The translations under genes were made by a program, and so were the position numbers. The notes below the pieces were generated by a model. The model ran no database searches, was not told where the DNA came from, and saw only the letters and a list, made by a program, of their open reading frames with translations. Below, one piece after another: positions 26,059 through 35,599 of a DNA stretch of 64,000 bases. Each line of letters opens with the position of its first letter. Position 1 is the first letter of the stretch. This DNA comes from Cellulomonas sp. P24 (GTDB taxonomy: Bacteria > Actinomycetota > Actinomycetes > Actinomycetales > Cellulomonadaceae): NCBI RefSeq assembly GCF_024704385.1, contig NZ_JAJDFX010000002.1, positions 2,976,001-3,040,000 on the forward strand. Reading direction: 5' to 3'.

Positions 26059-26850
26059 ATGGATCTGCAACTGTCGGGCAAGACCGCCTTCGTGAGCGGT
26101 TCGACGCAGGGAATCGGCTTCGCGATCGCCGAGGCCCTCGTGGGTGAGGGGGTGTCGGTGGTCATCAACGGGCGCGACGAGGGCCGGCTCCGGGCCGCCG
26201 TCGACCGCCTGAAGGCCGCAGTCCCAGGGGCCGTCGTGTCGGGCGTCCCCGCCGACTTCGAGGACCCCGAGCAGGTGCGCCACCTCCTGGACTCCATGGG
26301 TGAGGTCGACATCCTGGTGAACAACGTCGGTCTGTTCGAGGTCACGCCCTTCGCGCAGATCTCCGACGACGACTGGCAGCGCTACGTCGACGTCAACGTC
26401 ATGAGCGGCGTCCGACTCTCGCGACACGCGCTGCCTCACATGCTCGCCAAGGGATGGGGGCGGCTCATCTTCATCGGCAGCGAGTCGGGCGTGAACATCC
26501 CTGCTGACATGGTCCACTACGGCCTGACCAAGGCCGCGATGCTCGCCCTGAGCAACGGGCTCGCGAAGCTCACCCGCGGTACCGAGGTGACGGTCAACAC
26601 GATCCTGGGTGGGCCGACCTACTCCGACGGCGTCGCGCGGGCCGTCAGCCAGATCGCGCAGGCGCAGGCGCTGCCGGCGGAGGAGCTGAAGGCGGCCATC
26701 ATCGCCGGAAACCAGACGTCTCTCCTGCAGCGGTTCATCGAGCCCGCTGAGATCGCCAACCTCGCGCTCTACCTGGCCAGTCCCCTCTCGTCCGCGACCA
26801 ACGGCGCGGCCCTTCGTGCTGACGGCGGAGTCCTCACAGCAACGATCTGA
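26059..26850 (+). CDS. SDR-family NAD(P)-dependent oxidoreductase
   Basis: 263 residues, classical SDR: GSTQGIG cofactor loop (TGxxxGxG variant), NNVG, Ser in IGSESG, and YGLTK catalytic Tyr/Lys. The cofactor-preference region (VVINGRDEGRL) has Arg after the second strand, suggesting NADPH. GGGGAG ahead of ATG 26059 supports the start. Controlled by the divergent MarR gene; the substrate is unknown. Confidence 0.85.
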   Translation: MDLQLSGKTAFVSGSTQGIGFAIAEALVGEGVSVVINGRDEGRLRAAVDRLKAAVPGAVVSGVPADFEDPEQVRHLLDSMGEVDILVNNVGLFEVTPFAQISDDDWQRYVDVNVMSGVRLSRHALPHMLAKGWGRLIFIGSESGVNIPADMVHYGLTKAAMLALSNGLAKLTRGTEVTVNTILGGPTYSDGVARAVSQIAQAQALPAEELKAAIIAGNQTSLLQRFIEPAEIANLALYLASPLSSATNGAALRADGGVLTATI

Positions 26851-26984
26851 GGTTCCCCTCGCGGGGGCGACGAGTCGGCCGACAGCTTCGAAGAGCGCGT
26901 AGTCGCCGGCTGGCAGGCCAACGCGCGCCCGTCGGCGTGCCCGGGTGTCGGCGACGCGGAGCGCGTGCTCTGGCTCCGTAGGCG

Positions 26985-28016
26985 TCAGGCGGGGTCGCGA
27001 TCGGCTTTCCCGGTGTCGGCGGGCAGCTCGCCGGTGTGAATCGTGTCGGTGTCGGTGTCGGCAGCGGAGGCGAGTCGTTCGGCGAGTGACCGAACCAGAC
27101 CGCGAAGTGCGTCGGGGTGCTCGATGGTGAATGGGAAGCCCAGTCCCGCGAGCACGGCGGGCAGCCAGTCCAATCGCTCGGCGTGCAGCTGCACCCGGAC
27201 CCAGCCGTCGAGGTGCGCGATCTCGTGCACGGTGGCGAGCCCTGCGGGGAGCTGGGACCGGACCTGCATGGGCGTGGCCTGGACCCGAAGCGAGACCGTG
27301 TGTCGGTGAGGCGCCTCGGCGAGCCCGGTCAGCACGCGGTCGGCGGGGTCGAACCCGTCGGGATGGTCGAAGCTGCCGGCCAGCAGCTCGACAGTCACGA
27401 TGCGGTCCAGGCGGAAGGTGCGCGTCTCGCCGCTCGCGGAGTCTGCGCCCGTGACATACCAGCGTCCGGAGTGGGCGACGATGCCGTACGGGTGCACGGT
27501 CCGTTCGCTGCGGCCCTTGTTCGGCGAGGTGTAGCTGATGGCGACCGGCCGTCGGTCACGGACGGCTTCGGCGAGGGCGAGCAGGACGGTCGTCTCCAGC
27601 TCGATCACGGGTCGGCCGGGAACGGTGAACTCGGCGGTCGTCAGCAGCGCGTCCAGACGACGTCCGAGCGTCACGGGCAGCACGCGGCGCACCTTGGCCG
27701 CGGCGCTCTCGACCGCGGCGACGGGTGTCGTCACCACGCCCGCCCGGCGTCCGGCGGCCAGCGCCCAGAGCACGGCGAGAGCCTCGTCATCGGTGAGCAT
27801 GAGGGGAGGCATCCGGTACCCGGGCGCCAGCCGGTATCCGCCGTAGCGACCTCGCACCGATTCCACCGGGACATCGAGGTCGGCCAGGTGGACGACGTAG
27901 CGACGGACGGTGCGCTCGTCGACGCCGAGCTGTGCGGCGAGGTCACCGACGGTGCGGGTGCCGCCGGCCTGCAGGATCTCGAGCAGGGCGAGCACTCGGG
28001 CCGTGGGTCTCGTCAT
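26985..28016 (-). CDS. WYL-domain helix-turn-helix regulator
   Basis: 343 residues: N-terminal HTH_11-type domain (RVLALLEILQAGGTRTVGDLA, LGVDERTVRRYVVHL), then a WYL-type ligand/nucleic-acid-sensing domain (VAISYTSPNKGRSERTVHPYGIVAHSGRWYV, where the HSGRWYV part corresponds to the WYL motif) and a C-terminal WCX-like extension. Divergent from the VOC gene at 28079 across a 62-bp gap full of half-sites. Confidence 0.83.
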   Translation of the reverse strand: MTRPTARVLALLEILQAGGTRTVGDLAAQLGVDERTVRRYVVHLADLDVPVESVRGRYGGYRLAPGYRMPPLMLTDDEALAVLWALAAGRRAGVVTTPVAAVESAAAKVRRVLPVTLGRRLDALLTTAEFTVPGRPVIELETTVLLALAEAVRDRRPVAISYTSPNKGRSERTVHPYGIVAHSGRWYVTGADSASGETRTFRLDRIVTVELLAGSFDHPDGFDPADRVLTGLAEAPHRHTVSLRVQATPMQVRSQLPAGLATVHEIAHLDGWVRVQLHAERLDWLPAVLAGLGFPFTIEHPDALRGLVRSLAERLASAADTDTDTIHTGELPADTGKADRDPA

Positions 28017-28023
28017 CGCAGAA

Positions 28024-28062
28024 GTATCTCTCAGATACCGGGCGGAGACTGTCCGGTATCTG
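28024..28062. promoter_or_regulatory. Three alternating half-sites between WYL and VOC genes
   Basis: GTATCT (28024-28029) faces AGATAC (28033-28038); the latter begins the arm CAGATACCGG (28032-28041), which pairs perfectly with CCGGTATCTG (28053-28062) across 11 nt. This makes two overlapping dyads sharing the middle half-site. The likely ligand is the WYL regulator. Confidence 0.65.
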
Positions 28063-28078
28063 TCCTACCGTCCTTGCC

Positions 28079-28510
28079 ATGACGACTCCCATCTCTTCAT
28101 CTCGACGTCAGCACAGCCTGGTGTCGGTCCGTCTCATCACCGACGACGTCGCTCGCCTGGTCGACTTCTACGAGAGGGTCAGCGGCATGCCCGTCCGCTG
28201 GTCCACGCCCGACTTCGCCGAGCTGGAGACGCCGGCGGGCAGGTTGGCCATCGGCAGCACGTGCACGGTCGCGCTGTTCGGGCACGACGCCGCACGGGCC
28301 GCGGACAACCACAGCGCGATCATCGAGTTCCTGGTCGACGACGTCGACGCCGAGTACGAGCGGATCAGGCAGACGACGACCGAGGTCGTGATCACCCCGA
28401 CGACGATGCCGTGGGGCAACCGGTCACTGGTGCTCCGTGACCCCGACGGCAACCTCGTCAACTTCTTCACCCCGGTGACACCCGAGGCCAGAGCGAAGTT
28501 CGGACGGTGA
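28079..28510 (+). CDS. VOC-family (glyoxalase/bleomycin-resistance fold) protein
   Basis: 143 residues from ATG 28079. Paired beta-alpha-beta-beta-beta modules: SVRLITDDVARLVDFYERVSG and the C-terminal RSLVLRDPDGNLVNFFTPV, typical of the VOC superfamily (metal-dependent lyases, dioxygenases, or binding proteins). Enzymatic role unknown. The operator upstream suggests control by the divergent WYL protein. Confidence 0.8.
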   Translation: MTTPISSSRRQHSLVSVRLITDDVARLVDFYERVSGMPVRWSTPDFAELETPAGRLAIGSTCTVALFGHDAARAADNHSAIIEFLVDDVDAEYERIRQTTTEVVITPTTMPWGNRSLVLRDPDGNLVNFFTPVTPEARAKFGR

Positions 28511-28603
28511 ACGCCCCGGATCTGCCCGTGCGGGCTGTGGGTGCCGGTCAGGGGCTGTCGAACCTTGGCCGTCCTGCTCGGAGGGCACCGAACCCGTGAC
28601 GGT

Positions 28604-28894
28604 TCAGTCCTCGTCGACGACCGCGTCGGTGTCGAGCGGGCCGGGCCGATGGTCGATGCCGTGGGGAGGGCCGATGACGGCCACGGAGATCAGGGCCACG
28701 CCCAGGTCTCGGATCTTGGTGAGCAGCCCGTGAAGCTGGGCCTGGTCCGAGATGACGCCGGTCAGCTCCGTCGTCCCGTCGTCGTGACGGGTCAGTCGAA
28801 GGTCTCCGAACCAGGCCGACCAGTGCTGGTCGAGGTGCCCGGCGACCCGAATCCGGTAGACGGTCGGCGCCTGTCGTCGGGGAGCCTGGGTCAT
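28604..28894 (-). CDS. Small protein of unknown function
   Basis: 96 residues from ATG 28894: a basic start (MTQAPRRQAPTVYRIRV), then HWSAWFGDLRLTRHDDG and TTELTGVISDQAQLHGLL, and an acidic tail ending DTDAVVDED. I recall similar small proteins in other actinobacteria but know no function for them. It slightly overlaps the DUF2306-type gene and shares its strand, so it is probably the last gene of that operon. Confidence 0.6.
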   Translation of the reverse strand: MTQAPRRQAPTVYRIRVAGHLDQHWSAWFGDLRLTRHDDGTTELTGVISDQAQLHGLLTKIRDLGVALISVAVIGPPHGIDHRPGPLDTDAVVDED

Positions 28895-29577
28895 GAGGTC
28901 CCGACCTTCGAGGTCACTCTGGGGGTTCGTCCGTTGTGGCGCCGACGGATGACGTACTCGGCGACCGCGAGGTTGACGGCCCAGCCCACCCCCAGGGACA
29001 GGTCGGTGGTCAGTGCACCGGTGCCGAAGGCCGCGTGCCCGACACCCAGGCTGAACGTCTGGGTGCCGGCGCCCAGGGCGAGCGCGTAGGCGCGGGTCAT
29101 CCACGCCTGGTGGCGGGCGACGTCACCACGGCGGATCGCGGCGAAGCCGAGAGTGATGCTGGCGGCCATGCCTGACCCGAACGCGAGCCGGAACAGGAAG
29201 GCCAGCTCGCCGGTACCGGGTTGGCGGGCGTAGAACAGCGTCATCCACAGCGCCGAGAGCGCGACTGCCATGCCCAGAACCAGCACGACGCGCCCGGCGG
29301 CGCGGTGCCAGACAGGATGGCGGCGTCGGAGAGAGGCGGAGAGCTGGAGGGCGCCGAGAACGGCGTAGGCGATCGCGCTGGTGATATGGGCGACCACGGG
29401 CGCGGGCGAGGCGGTCATGCGCGGGTTCGCCGGCAGCAGGAGCGGGCCGCCGGCCAGCTCGACCAGGCGCAGAGAGCCGGCGATGGCGGGGATCAGCACG
29501 AGGCCGACCAGCGCGACGGGCACCCACCCGGTCGACCTGGTCGACCGGGTGAGGCGAGCCGCCGGGTGGACGGTCAC
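28891..29577 (-). CDS. DUF2306-type membrane protein
   Basis: 228 residues from GTG 29577, which overlaps the preceding stop (GTGA). Six to seven hydrophobic helices; ITSAIAYAVLGALQ, HPVWHRAAGRVVLVLG and VARHQAWMTRAYALA are the conserved His-containing stretches typical of the DUF2306 family. The arrangement of His residues in helices suggests redox or metal chemistry, but no function is established. Confidence 0.7.
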   Translation of the reverse strand: MTVHPAARLTRSTRSTGWVPVALVGLVLIPAIAGSLRLVELAGGPLLLPANPRMTASPAPVVAHITSAIAYAVLGALQLSASLRRRHPVWHRAAGRVVLVLGMAVALSALWMTLFYARQPGTGELAFLFRLAFGSGMAASITLGFAAIRRGDVARHQAWMTRAYALALGAGTQTFSLGVGHAAFGTGALTTDLSLGVGWAVNLAVAEYVIRRRHNGRTPRVTSKVGTS

Positions 29578-30266
29578 GCGGCGCCGGCCGTGTCGAGCTG
29601 GGCGGTCACCACGTCGGGCACCGGCCGCGCCGTCGGGGCGCGCCGCTCGCTCCACAGCGAGGAGCCGAGACCGACGAGTGCGACGCCGGTCGGGATGGCG
29701 AACAACCTGAAGTTGACGTGTGGCAGCAGGGGGATCGCGAGGGTGGCGACGGCGGCGATCGCCAGGAGGGCTGCGGCCCATCGGGCGAGGACGCCGGCAC
29801 GGAACAGGGCGATGCCGAAGACGAGGCCACCGGCCAGGTAGGTGACGCCGCCGAGCGCGCTGAGCTGCCCGAAGAGGCCGATGTCGCCGGTCGCGTGGCC
29901 GCCGGGAACGGCCACGGCGAGGACGTCGGTGACGTATCCGGGCGAGGTGCGGGCGATGGAGGGGAGGACGACCACGCCGATGGCCTCGGTGGCGAACATG
30001 AGGACGAAGCCGGTGGCGAGGACGAGGTAGCCGATCAGGCCGAGGACTCCGCTCCGCTTCACCTGGTGCAGGTACATGCCGGTGATGCCGGCGAGCGACA
30101 GGGCCGCGAACAGCAGCTTCAGTGCCTGGCGGACCTTCCACTCGGTCGTGGAGATGAAGGTGAGGTCCAGGTGGGGGTGGTTGATCTGGACCCCGATGTA
30201 CAGCAGACCCCCGACGACGGCGGCGATGCCGGCCGCGCGGGTCAGGGTGGTGTTCGTGATGCTCAT
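29574..30266 (-). CDS. Polytopic membrane protein (six helices)
   Basis: 230 residues starting MSITNTTLTRAAGIAAVVGG. Six hydrophobic segments; TTEWKVRQALKLLFAAL and GIALFRAGVLARWAA resemble DUF4386-like actinobacterial membrane proteins. First gene of a three-gene minus operon with the DUF2306 protein and the small 28604 gene. Function unknown. Confidence 0.65.
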   Translation of the reverse strand: MSITNTTLTRAAGIAAVVGGLLYIGVQINHPHLDLTFISTTEWKVRQALKLLFAALSLAGITGMYLHQVKRSGVLGLIGYLVLATGFVLMFATEAIGVVVLPSIARTSPGYVTDVLAVAVPGGHATGDIGLFGQLSALGGVTYLAGGLVFGIALFRAGVLARWAAALLAIAAVATLAIPLLPHVNFRLFAIPTGVALVGLGSSLWSERRAPTARPVPDVVTAQLDTAGAA

Positions 30267-30394
30267 GTCCGGCTCCGTGGTCCGTGAGTGTCCGCAGCAG
30301 GCGCCGCGGGATGACTCGAAAGCTACGGACGGACGTGGTGGCCGGGCATCACCACATGATGTGAGTGACCTGGTGAGAGTCGCTTCCCGACCGG

Positions 30395-33105
30395 CTACAG
30401 CAAGCCGCGTTCGCGTGCGAGGCGCACGGCCGCGCGACGGTTCGTGACGTCGAGCTTGGTGAAGATCCGCTTGGTGTGGCTGCGCAGCGTGTTGAGCGTG
30501 ACGAACAGCTCGCGGGCGATCTGCGGACCGGTCAGCTCACTCTCGAGCAGTCGGAGCACCTGCCGTTCCCGCTCGCTCAGCGGCTCGGTCACCGATGACG
30601 CCGGGCGACCAGGGCCAGGGGTGCCGACGTCGCCCGACACCTCGAGGCCGAGCAGGCGACGCGCGTGGTCCCGCGCGGGGCCCCGCCTGGCGGCGTCACG
30701 GAGCAGCGCCGTCATGGGGTCGCCCTCGTCCAGGAAGAGCCGCGCCCAGGCGTCGGGCTCGGGCATCTGCGCCCAGGTGTCGCCGAGCGACCGCAGGGCC
30801 TGCTGCCGCTGTCCCCGAGCGTCCTGTGCCAGTGCGGTGAGCATCGTGATCTCGGCGAGACTCCCGGCACGACCGGACGTCTCGGCTGCCTCACGTAGCC
30901 TCGTCAACAGGTGCTCCGCCTGACGGAGCGCGTCGGGGTCGGGCTGTTCGCGGTGCTGCGCGAGGAGCAGCCGGACCAGGGTGAGGTGATCGAACTCGCG
31001 CAGGTAGCCCACCTCGTCCGTGGCGGCCACGCCGCGGTCACGCGCCCAGTCGGCGGCCCGCGTCAGCTCGCCCTGCGTGATCAGGACCCGGGCCCTCATC
31101 GCTGCGATGGGCCGCACATCAGGGAAGAAGCCGTGGAGGTAGACACGCTCCGCCTGGTCCAGGAAGTCCAGTGCCTGCTCCGGGTCGCCCTCTGCCCCGG
31201 CCACCCGTCCCATCGCCACGAACCATCGGTAGCGGCTCTCGGTCAGGGACGCGTGCTCGTCGAACGCTGCGGCGGTCTCGAGGCGCCGCCTGGCGCCCTC
31301 GAGGTCGCCGGCTTCGTAGTCCAGCTCGCTGAGCCCCACGTGCAGGTCAGGGATCGCCCGCAGGACGGGCGCGCCTGGCGTCTGTGCCACGTGAAGTGCG
31401 CGTTCGTAGAGTCGCCGTGCCGTGCCCGGGCGACCCGCCGTGAGCCACATGTCGGCGAGCACCACGGTGCTGGTGAGCTCGTCGACGAGGTTGCCTCCCG
31501 CGTGCAGGCTCGCCACCGCCTGAGCGAACGTCTCCAGCGCGCTCGACACGTCCCCCCTCGCCCACGCGGCGAGACCGAGGAACCCGGCCGCGCCGCCGCG
31601 CGCGAGATGGTCGTCGGGGCCGGCCAGTGCGAGCGCGCGCCGAGCGTGCTCCGCCGTGCCCGCTGTGTCACCCCGTGCCTGCGCGAGCGAGGCGCGGTAG
31701 ATGGCGATGGTCGCCGGCAACGTGCGCAGCTCTTCGGTCCTCGCCCAGGGCGGAGCCGACCCTTCCGCCACCGTGGCCATCGCGCGTTCCGCTGCGTCGA
31801 AGAATGGCTCGGCCGCCTCGGAGTTCCCGGAGACCATGAGCATGTAGCCGTAGAAGACGCTGAGCACCGGGCTGCGCCGCACGGCGTCGTCGGGCAGCTG
31901 CTTCAGCCACCCGAGCATCACCTGGTCCTGCCGGTCACGCCGGATCGTCGGCGCGGCGAGCTCCATGAGGTGCACCGCACGGTCGACGTCCCGGGCGGCC
32001 AGTGCGTGCCGCACCGCGTCCTGGACGCGATCGTGGCTCTCGAACCACCGGCTGGCGCGATCGTGCAGCAGCGGGACCAGGTCCGGTTGCTCGGCGAGCA
32101 TCCGCGCCCGCAGGACGTCGGCGAACAGGTGGTGGTAGCGGAACCACTCCCGCCGATCGTCCAGGGGCACGAGGAAGAGGTTGGCCCGCTCGAGGCCCAG
32201 GAGCACGTCTCGGCCGTCGTCGCGACCGACGACGGCGTCACAGAGCGGACCCGTGAATCGGTCGAGAACCGAGGAGCGGAGCAGGAACTCGCGCACAGGC
32301 TCGCTCTGGTGCGCGAGGACCTCCTCCACGAGGTAGTCGACGATGTACCGGTCCGTCCCGGCGAACCGGGCGATGAAGCTGCTGACGTCCTCACGTCCCC
32401 GGATGGACAGGGCTGCAAGCTGGAGCGCGGCGATCCACCCCTCGGTGCGCTCCTCGAGGGTCTCCACATCCGCGGCGGTGAGGCGCAGCCCGGTCGCGTC
32501 GTTGAGGTACGCAGCGGCCTCCGCGGACGTGAACCGCAGGTCGGCCGCACGGATCTCGACCACCTCCCCACGGACCCGCCATCGAGACAGTGGCAGGTCC
32601 GGGTCGGCGCGGGTGCTGAGCACGACGTGCACGTTCGGGGGAGATGCTCCACCAGGAAGGCCATCGCTCGGCCGACCTCGTGGCTGTCCACCAGGTGGTA
32701 GTCGTCGAGGACGAGCCACACCTCTCTCGGTGCCGCGGCAAGGTCGTTGAGCAGCTCGGTGAGTGCGGGTTCGGTCACCGCGGGGGACGAGCCGATGAGC
32801 TCCAGCGCACCCGATCCGATGCCGGGCAGAGCGCCCTGGAGCGCGGCAACGACGTACGTCCAGAAGGTCGCGGGTGCGCTGTCCGCAGCGTCGAGGGAGA
32901 GCCACGCCACGCAGCGGTCCACGCCCGGTGCCTCGTGCAGCCAGTCGGCCAAGAGGGTCGTCTTGCCGAATCCGGCTGGGGCCGACAGCAGTGTCAGTCT
33001 GGAGTCGGCACTTCGACGGACACTCTCCAGGAGCCGTGGGCGTTCCACCAGACCCCGTCGCAGCGTCGGGACGTACAGCTTCGTCGCAATCAGGGGACCA
33101 GCCAC
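30395..33105 (-). pseudogene. MalT-type (LAL) LuxR-family ATPase regulator, frameshifted
   Basis: Reads as 903 residues when one C is added to the 5-base run at 32637-32641 (minus-strand LVEHLP-PNVHVVLSTRADPD). GTG start 33105 gives VAGPLIATKLYVPTLRRG, the usual MalT/LAL opening. Walker A APAGFGKTTL, Walker B VWLVLDDYHLVDS, a winged-helix/TPR-rich middle (RYHHLFADVLRARM, many Ala/Glu repeats) and a C-terminal LuxR helix-turn-helix (LSERERQVLRLLESELT, NTLRSHTKRIFTKL). These ATP-dependent activators sense small ligands or peptides; the target is unknown. As written, both halves are disrupted at one base, so sequencing error is likely. Confidence 0.8.
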
Positions 33106-33426
33106 ATCATCCCCGTTCCAGGGTGTACAACCGCGTCCGAGGAGCGTGCCGCGGCCCACGCTACCGGGTGGCCGGGTGGCCAGACCTCGAGCCCGTCGCG
33201 TCCAACCCCACTGCCAGGACACGCCGGGACCGGTCGTGAGACACGCGGCACGAGAGCCAGCGCCGGTACGGCAGTGCGCGAGGATGGCTCAAGGCTGCAC
33301 CCTGCCAGCCGACATAACGATGGACGAAGCGCGTACCCCTGGGGTCCCGGTCGATCCGGGTCGTCCGCGGTGCGGTAGGGACGGCTCGGGCCGTAAGCAT
33401 CGTCCCCTCCTGAAAGGACCGGTCCG
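33106..33426. promoter_or_regulatory. Intergenic leader before the small peptide gene
   Basis: No gene is seen in the first 250 bp. Near the end are nested hairpins: ACGGC/GCCGT around TCGG (33381-33394), an outer GGGACG (33378-33383) / CGTCCC (33401-33406), and a self-complementary GGACCGGTCC (33416-33425) overlapping the Shine-Dalgarno AAGGA. This could mask translation initiation. It does not match the c-di-GMP (GEMM) riboswitch as I know it. Confidence 0.4.
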
Positions 33427-33534
33427 ATGGACAAGTGGAGCATCCTCAAGAACAGCACGGCTGTCCGCATCACGGCCAGCGCGGGCACGCTCATTGCCGT
33501 GGCCGCGCTCGTCGGCGCCGGCTTTAAGTGGTAG
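33427..33534 (+). CDS. Small hydrophobic peptide, 35 residues
   Basis: ATG 33427 preceded by GAAAGGA. The product begins MDKWSILKNSTAVR and ends in a single hydrophobic stretch (ITASAGTLIAVAALVGAG) with terminal FKW. It fits a small inner-membrane protein or secreted peptide. Its stop codon lies inside the start of the GGDEF-EAL gene (7-nt overlap, GTG 33528), so the two are probably translated together. No family recognised; it is below usual gene-calling length. Confidence 0.55.
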   Translation: MDKWSILKNSTAVRITASAGTLIAVAALVGAGFKW

Positions 33535-35597
33535 CAGCCGCACCCGTGGCTGACGGAGGCGCCAGGAAGCCGTTCCTGGCGCCTCCGTCGCCCCTTGCTG
33601 TCTACGTCACGACGATCACCAGCCTGGGCGCGGCCGGCATCGCCATCGTCATCTTCGCCGGTCCGTGGTCGGTCTCATTCACTCGGATCCTCATCGGACC
33701 CACCGTCTTCCTCGTGCTTGCGGCCCTCGTGGGCGAGGTGAAGCCCCTGCGACTGCTTCAAGGAGACACACCGGCGGGGACTCTCTCGGCATCGGCGCCG
33801 TTCATCCTTGCCCTCGTTGCCGGGGCAGGCGTCGGGGTGGCAGTGCTCGCCCAGGGCGTCGCGAGCCTGATGGACGACATCTTCCACCGCCGTGAGGCGA
33901 GGAAGTCCGTGTTCAACATCGCGCAGTACACCCTGAGCGTGCTCGGCGCCCGCGCGGTGTACTGCTGGCTGACCCACACCCCGTTCCTCGGCGGACCGGC
34001 ATCCGTCCACGTTCGTGACCTCGGGCCGCTCCTGGTGGCAGGTATGGCGATGATCACGATCAACCTCACGCTCGTCGCAGGAGTGGTCGCACTCGCCACG
34101 GGCCAGTCCGTGTTGTCCCTCCTGCGTGACGACGCCCGCCACTACGCCGTCACGAATCTCGTGCTGATCTGCATCGGCTGCATCGCGGCCTACGTCGCGG
34201 CGGACGGAGTCAGCGTTCTTGCGCTGCTCGCGGCGCCCGTCGTCGCCGCGTACCTGATGACCGCTTCGGCGACACGTCACGCGCACCTCGCCTCCCACGA
34301 CTCGCTCACCGGCCTGGGCAACCGGGACCGGCTCCTGCGCGTGCTCGACCGGGCCTTTGCCGCTGCCCAGAAGACGACGTCGCAGGGCCCCGGCCTCGTG
34401 CTGCTGGACCTCGATCACTTCAAGGACATCAACGACACTCTCGGGCACCCCTTCGGCGACAAGCTGCTCCGGCACGTGGCCGACCGGTTCGTCTCCGCCC
34501 TGCCCGACGACACGTTGGTGCACCGGCTCGGCGGAGACGAGTTCGCAGTCGTCGTCCCAGGCGGCCTGGGCGACTGCCAGCAGGTCGCGCGCGAGCTCCT
34601 CACCGCGCTGGACGCACCGATCCGGATCGAGAACCTCGAGCTGCTGGTACGGGCCAGTGCCGGCGTCGCCGTCGCACCGTGGCACGGTGCGGACGCCGAG
34701 GCCCTGATGAAGCGGGTCGACATCGCGCTGTATCACGCCAAGCTCGAACGCGATCGCATCAGCACGTACGCACCCGAGTTCGACATCAACACCCTGGAGC
34801 GACTCCAGCTGCTCGCTGACCTGCGCGTGGCCCTGGACACGAGTGAGCTGTACGTGGACTACCAGCCGCAGGTCGACCTGTCCGACTCCCGCACCGTCGG
34901 GGTGGAGGCCCTTGTCCGGTGGACGCACCCTGTGCACGGTTCGGTTCGCCCCGACGACTTCATCCCTCTGGCCGAGAGCTCCGGCCTCATCTCACCGCTG
35001 ACCGCATTCGTTCTCGACACGGCTCTCGGAGACCTCGCCCGGTGGCGCACCTCGGGTCACGACATCCGCATGGCGGTGAACCTGTCAGCGCGCCATCTCT
35101 CGGATCTCGCCCTGCCACGCCAGATCGCCGAGGCACTGGCGAAGCACCACATCCCCGCTGCCGCGCTGGTTCTCGAGGTCACAGAGACCGGCATCCTCTC
35201 GGACCCCACTCGTGCGGACTCGGTCATCGGTGCCCTGCGCGAGCTCGGGGTCGGGATCGCGGTCGACGACTACGGCACCGGGAACGCCTCCCTGAGCTAC
35301 CTCAAGCGTCTCCGGATCGACGAGCTGAAGGTGGACAGGTCCTTCGTCAGCGACATGGCCACCGACCGCCACGATCTCATCATCGTGCGCTCGACCATCG
35401 CTCTCGCACTTGCTCTCGGTCTGCGTGTGGTCGCCGAAGGGATCGAGGACGAGCCGACGACCGCCGCTCTGCGCGAGCTCGGACACGTCATCGGCCAGGG
35501 CTACCACCTCGGCCGCCCGACGACGCCTGACCAGACGCTGCGGAGACTCGACGCTGAGCGACACTCCGGCGCGGCCCCGTCGATCGCGAGCCTCTGA
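33528..35597 (+). CDS. Membrane GGDEF-EAL bifunctional c-di-GMP protein
   Basis: 689 residues: six to seven N-terminal helices (about residues 20-260, a MASE-like sensor), GGDEF domain with intact RLGGDEFAVV (about 333) and ITSFKDIND-type region (LDLDHFKDINDTLGHPFGD), then EAL domain with intact VEALVRW (about 457), NLSARHL, VLEVTETG, DDYGTGNASLSYL and KVDRSF. Catalytic residues for both synthesis and hydrolysis of c-di-GMP appear present. GTG 33528 overlaps the small peptide gene; the DUF5317 gene follows three bases after the stop. Confidence 0.87.
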   Translation: MVAAAPVADGGARKPFLAPPSPLAVYVTTITSLGAAGIAIVIFAGPWSVSFTRILIGPTVFLVLAALVGEVKPLRLLQGDTPAGTLSASAPFILALVAGAGVGVAVLAQGVASLMDDIFHRREARKSVFNIAQYTLSVLGARAVYCWLTHTPFLGGPASVHVRDLGPLLVAGMAMITINLTLVAGVVALATGQSVLSLLRDDARHYAVTNLVLICIGCIAAYVAADGVSVLALLAAPVVAAYLMTASATRHAHLASHDSLTGLGNRDRLLRVLDRAFAAAQKTTSQGPGLVLLDLDHFKDINDTLGHPFGDKLLRHVADRFVSALPDDTLVHRLGGDEFAVVVPGGLGDCQQVARELLTALDAPIRIENLELLVRASAGVAVAPWHGADAEALMKRVDIALYHAKLERDRISTYAPEFDINTLERLQLLADLRVALDTSELYVDYQPQVDLSDSRTVGVEALVRWTHPVHGSVRPDDFIPLAESSGLISPLTAFVLDTALGDLARWRTSGHDIRMAVNLSARHLSDLALPRQIAEALAKHHIPAAALVLEVTETGILSDPTRADSVIGALRELGVGIAVDDYGTGNASLSYLKRLRIDELKVDRSFVSDMATDRHDLIIVRSTIALALALGLRVVAEGIEDEPTTAALRELGHVIGQGYHLGRPTTPDQTLRRLDAERHSGAAPSIASL

Positions 35598-35599
35598 CC

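Noticed and set aside
33330-33426. Possible c-di-GMP riboswitch before the GGDEF-EAL pair
   Set aside because: Hairpins exist but the conserved GEMM motifs I know are absent.
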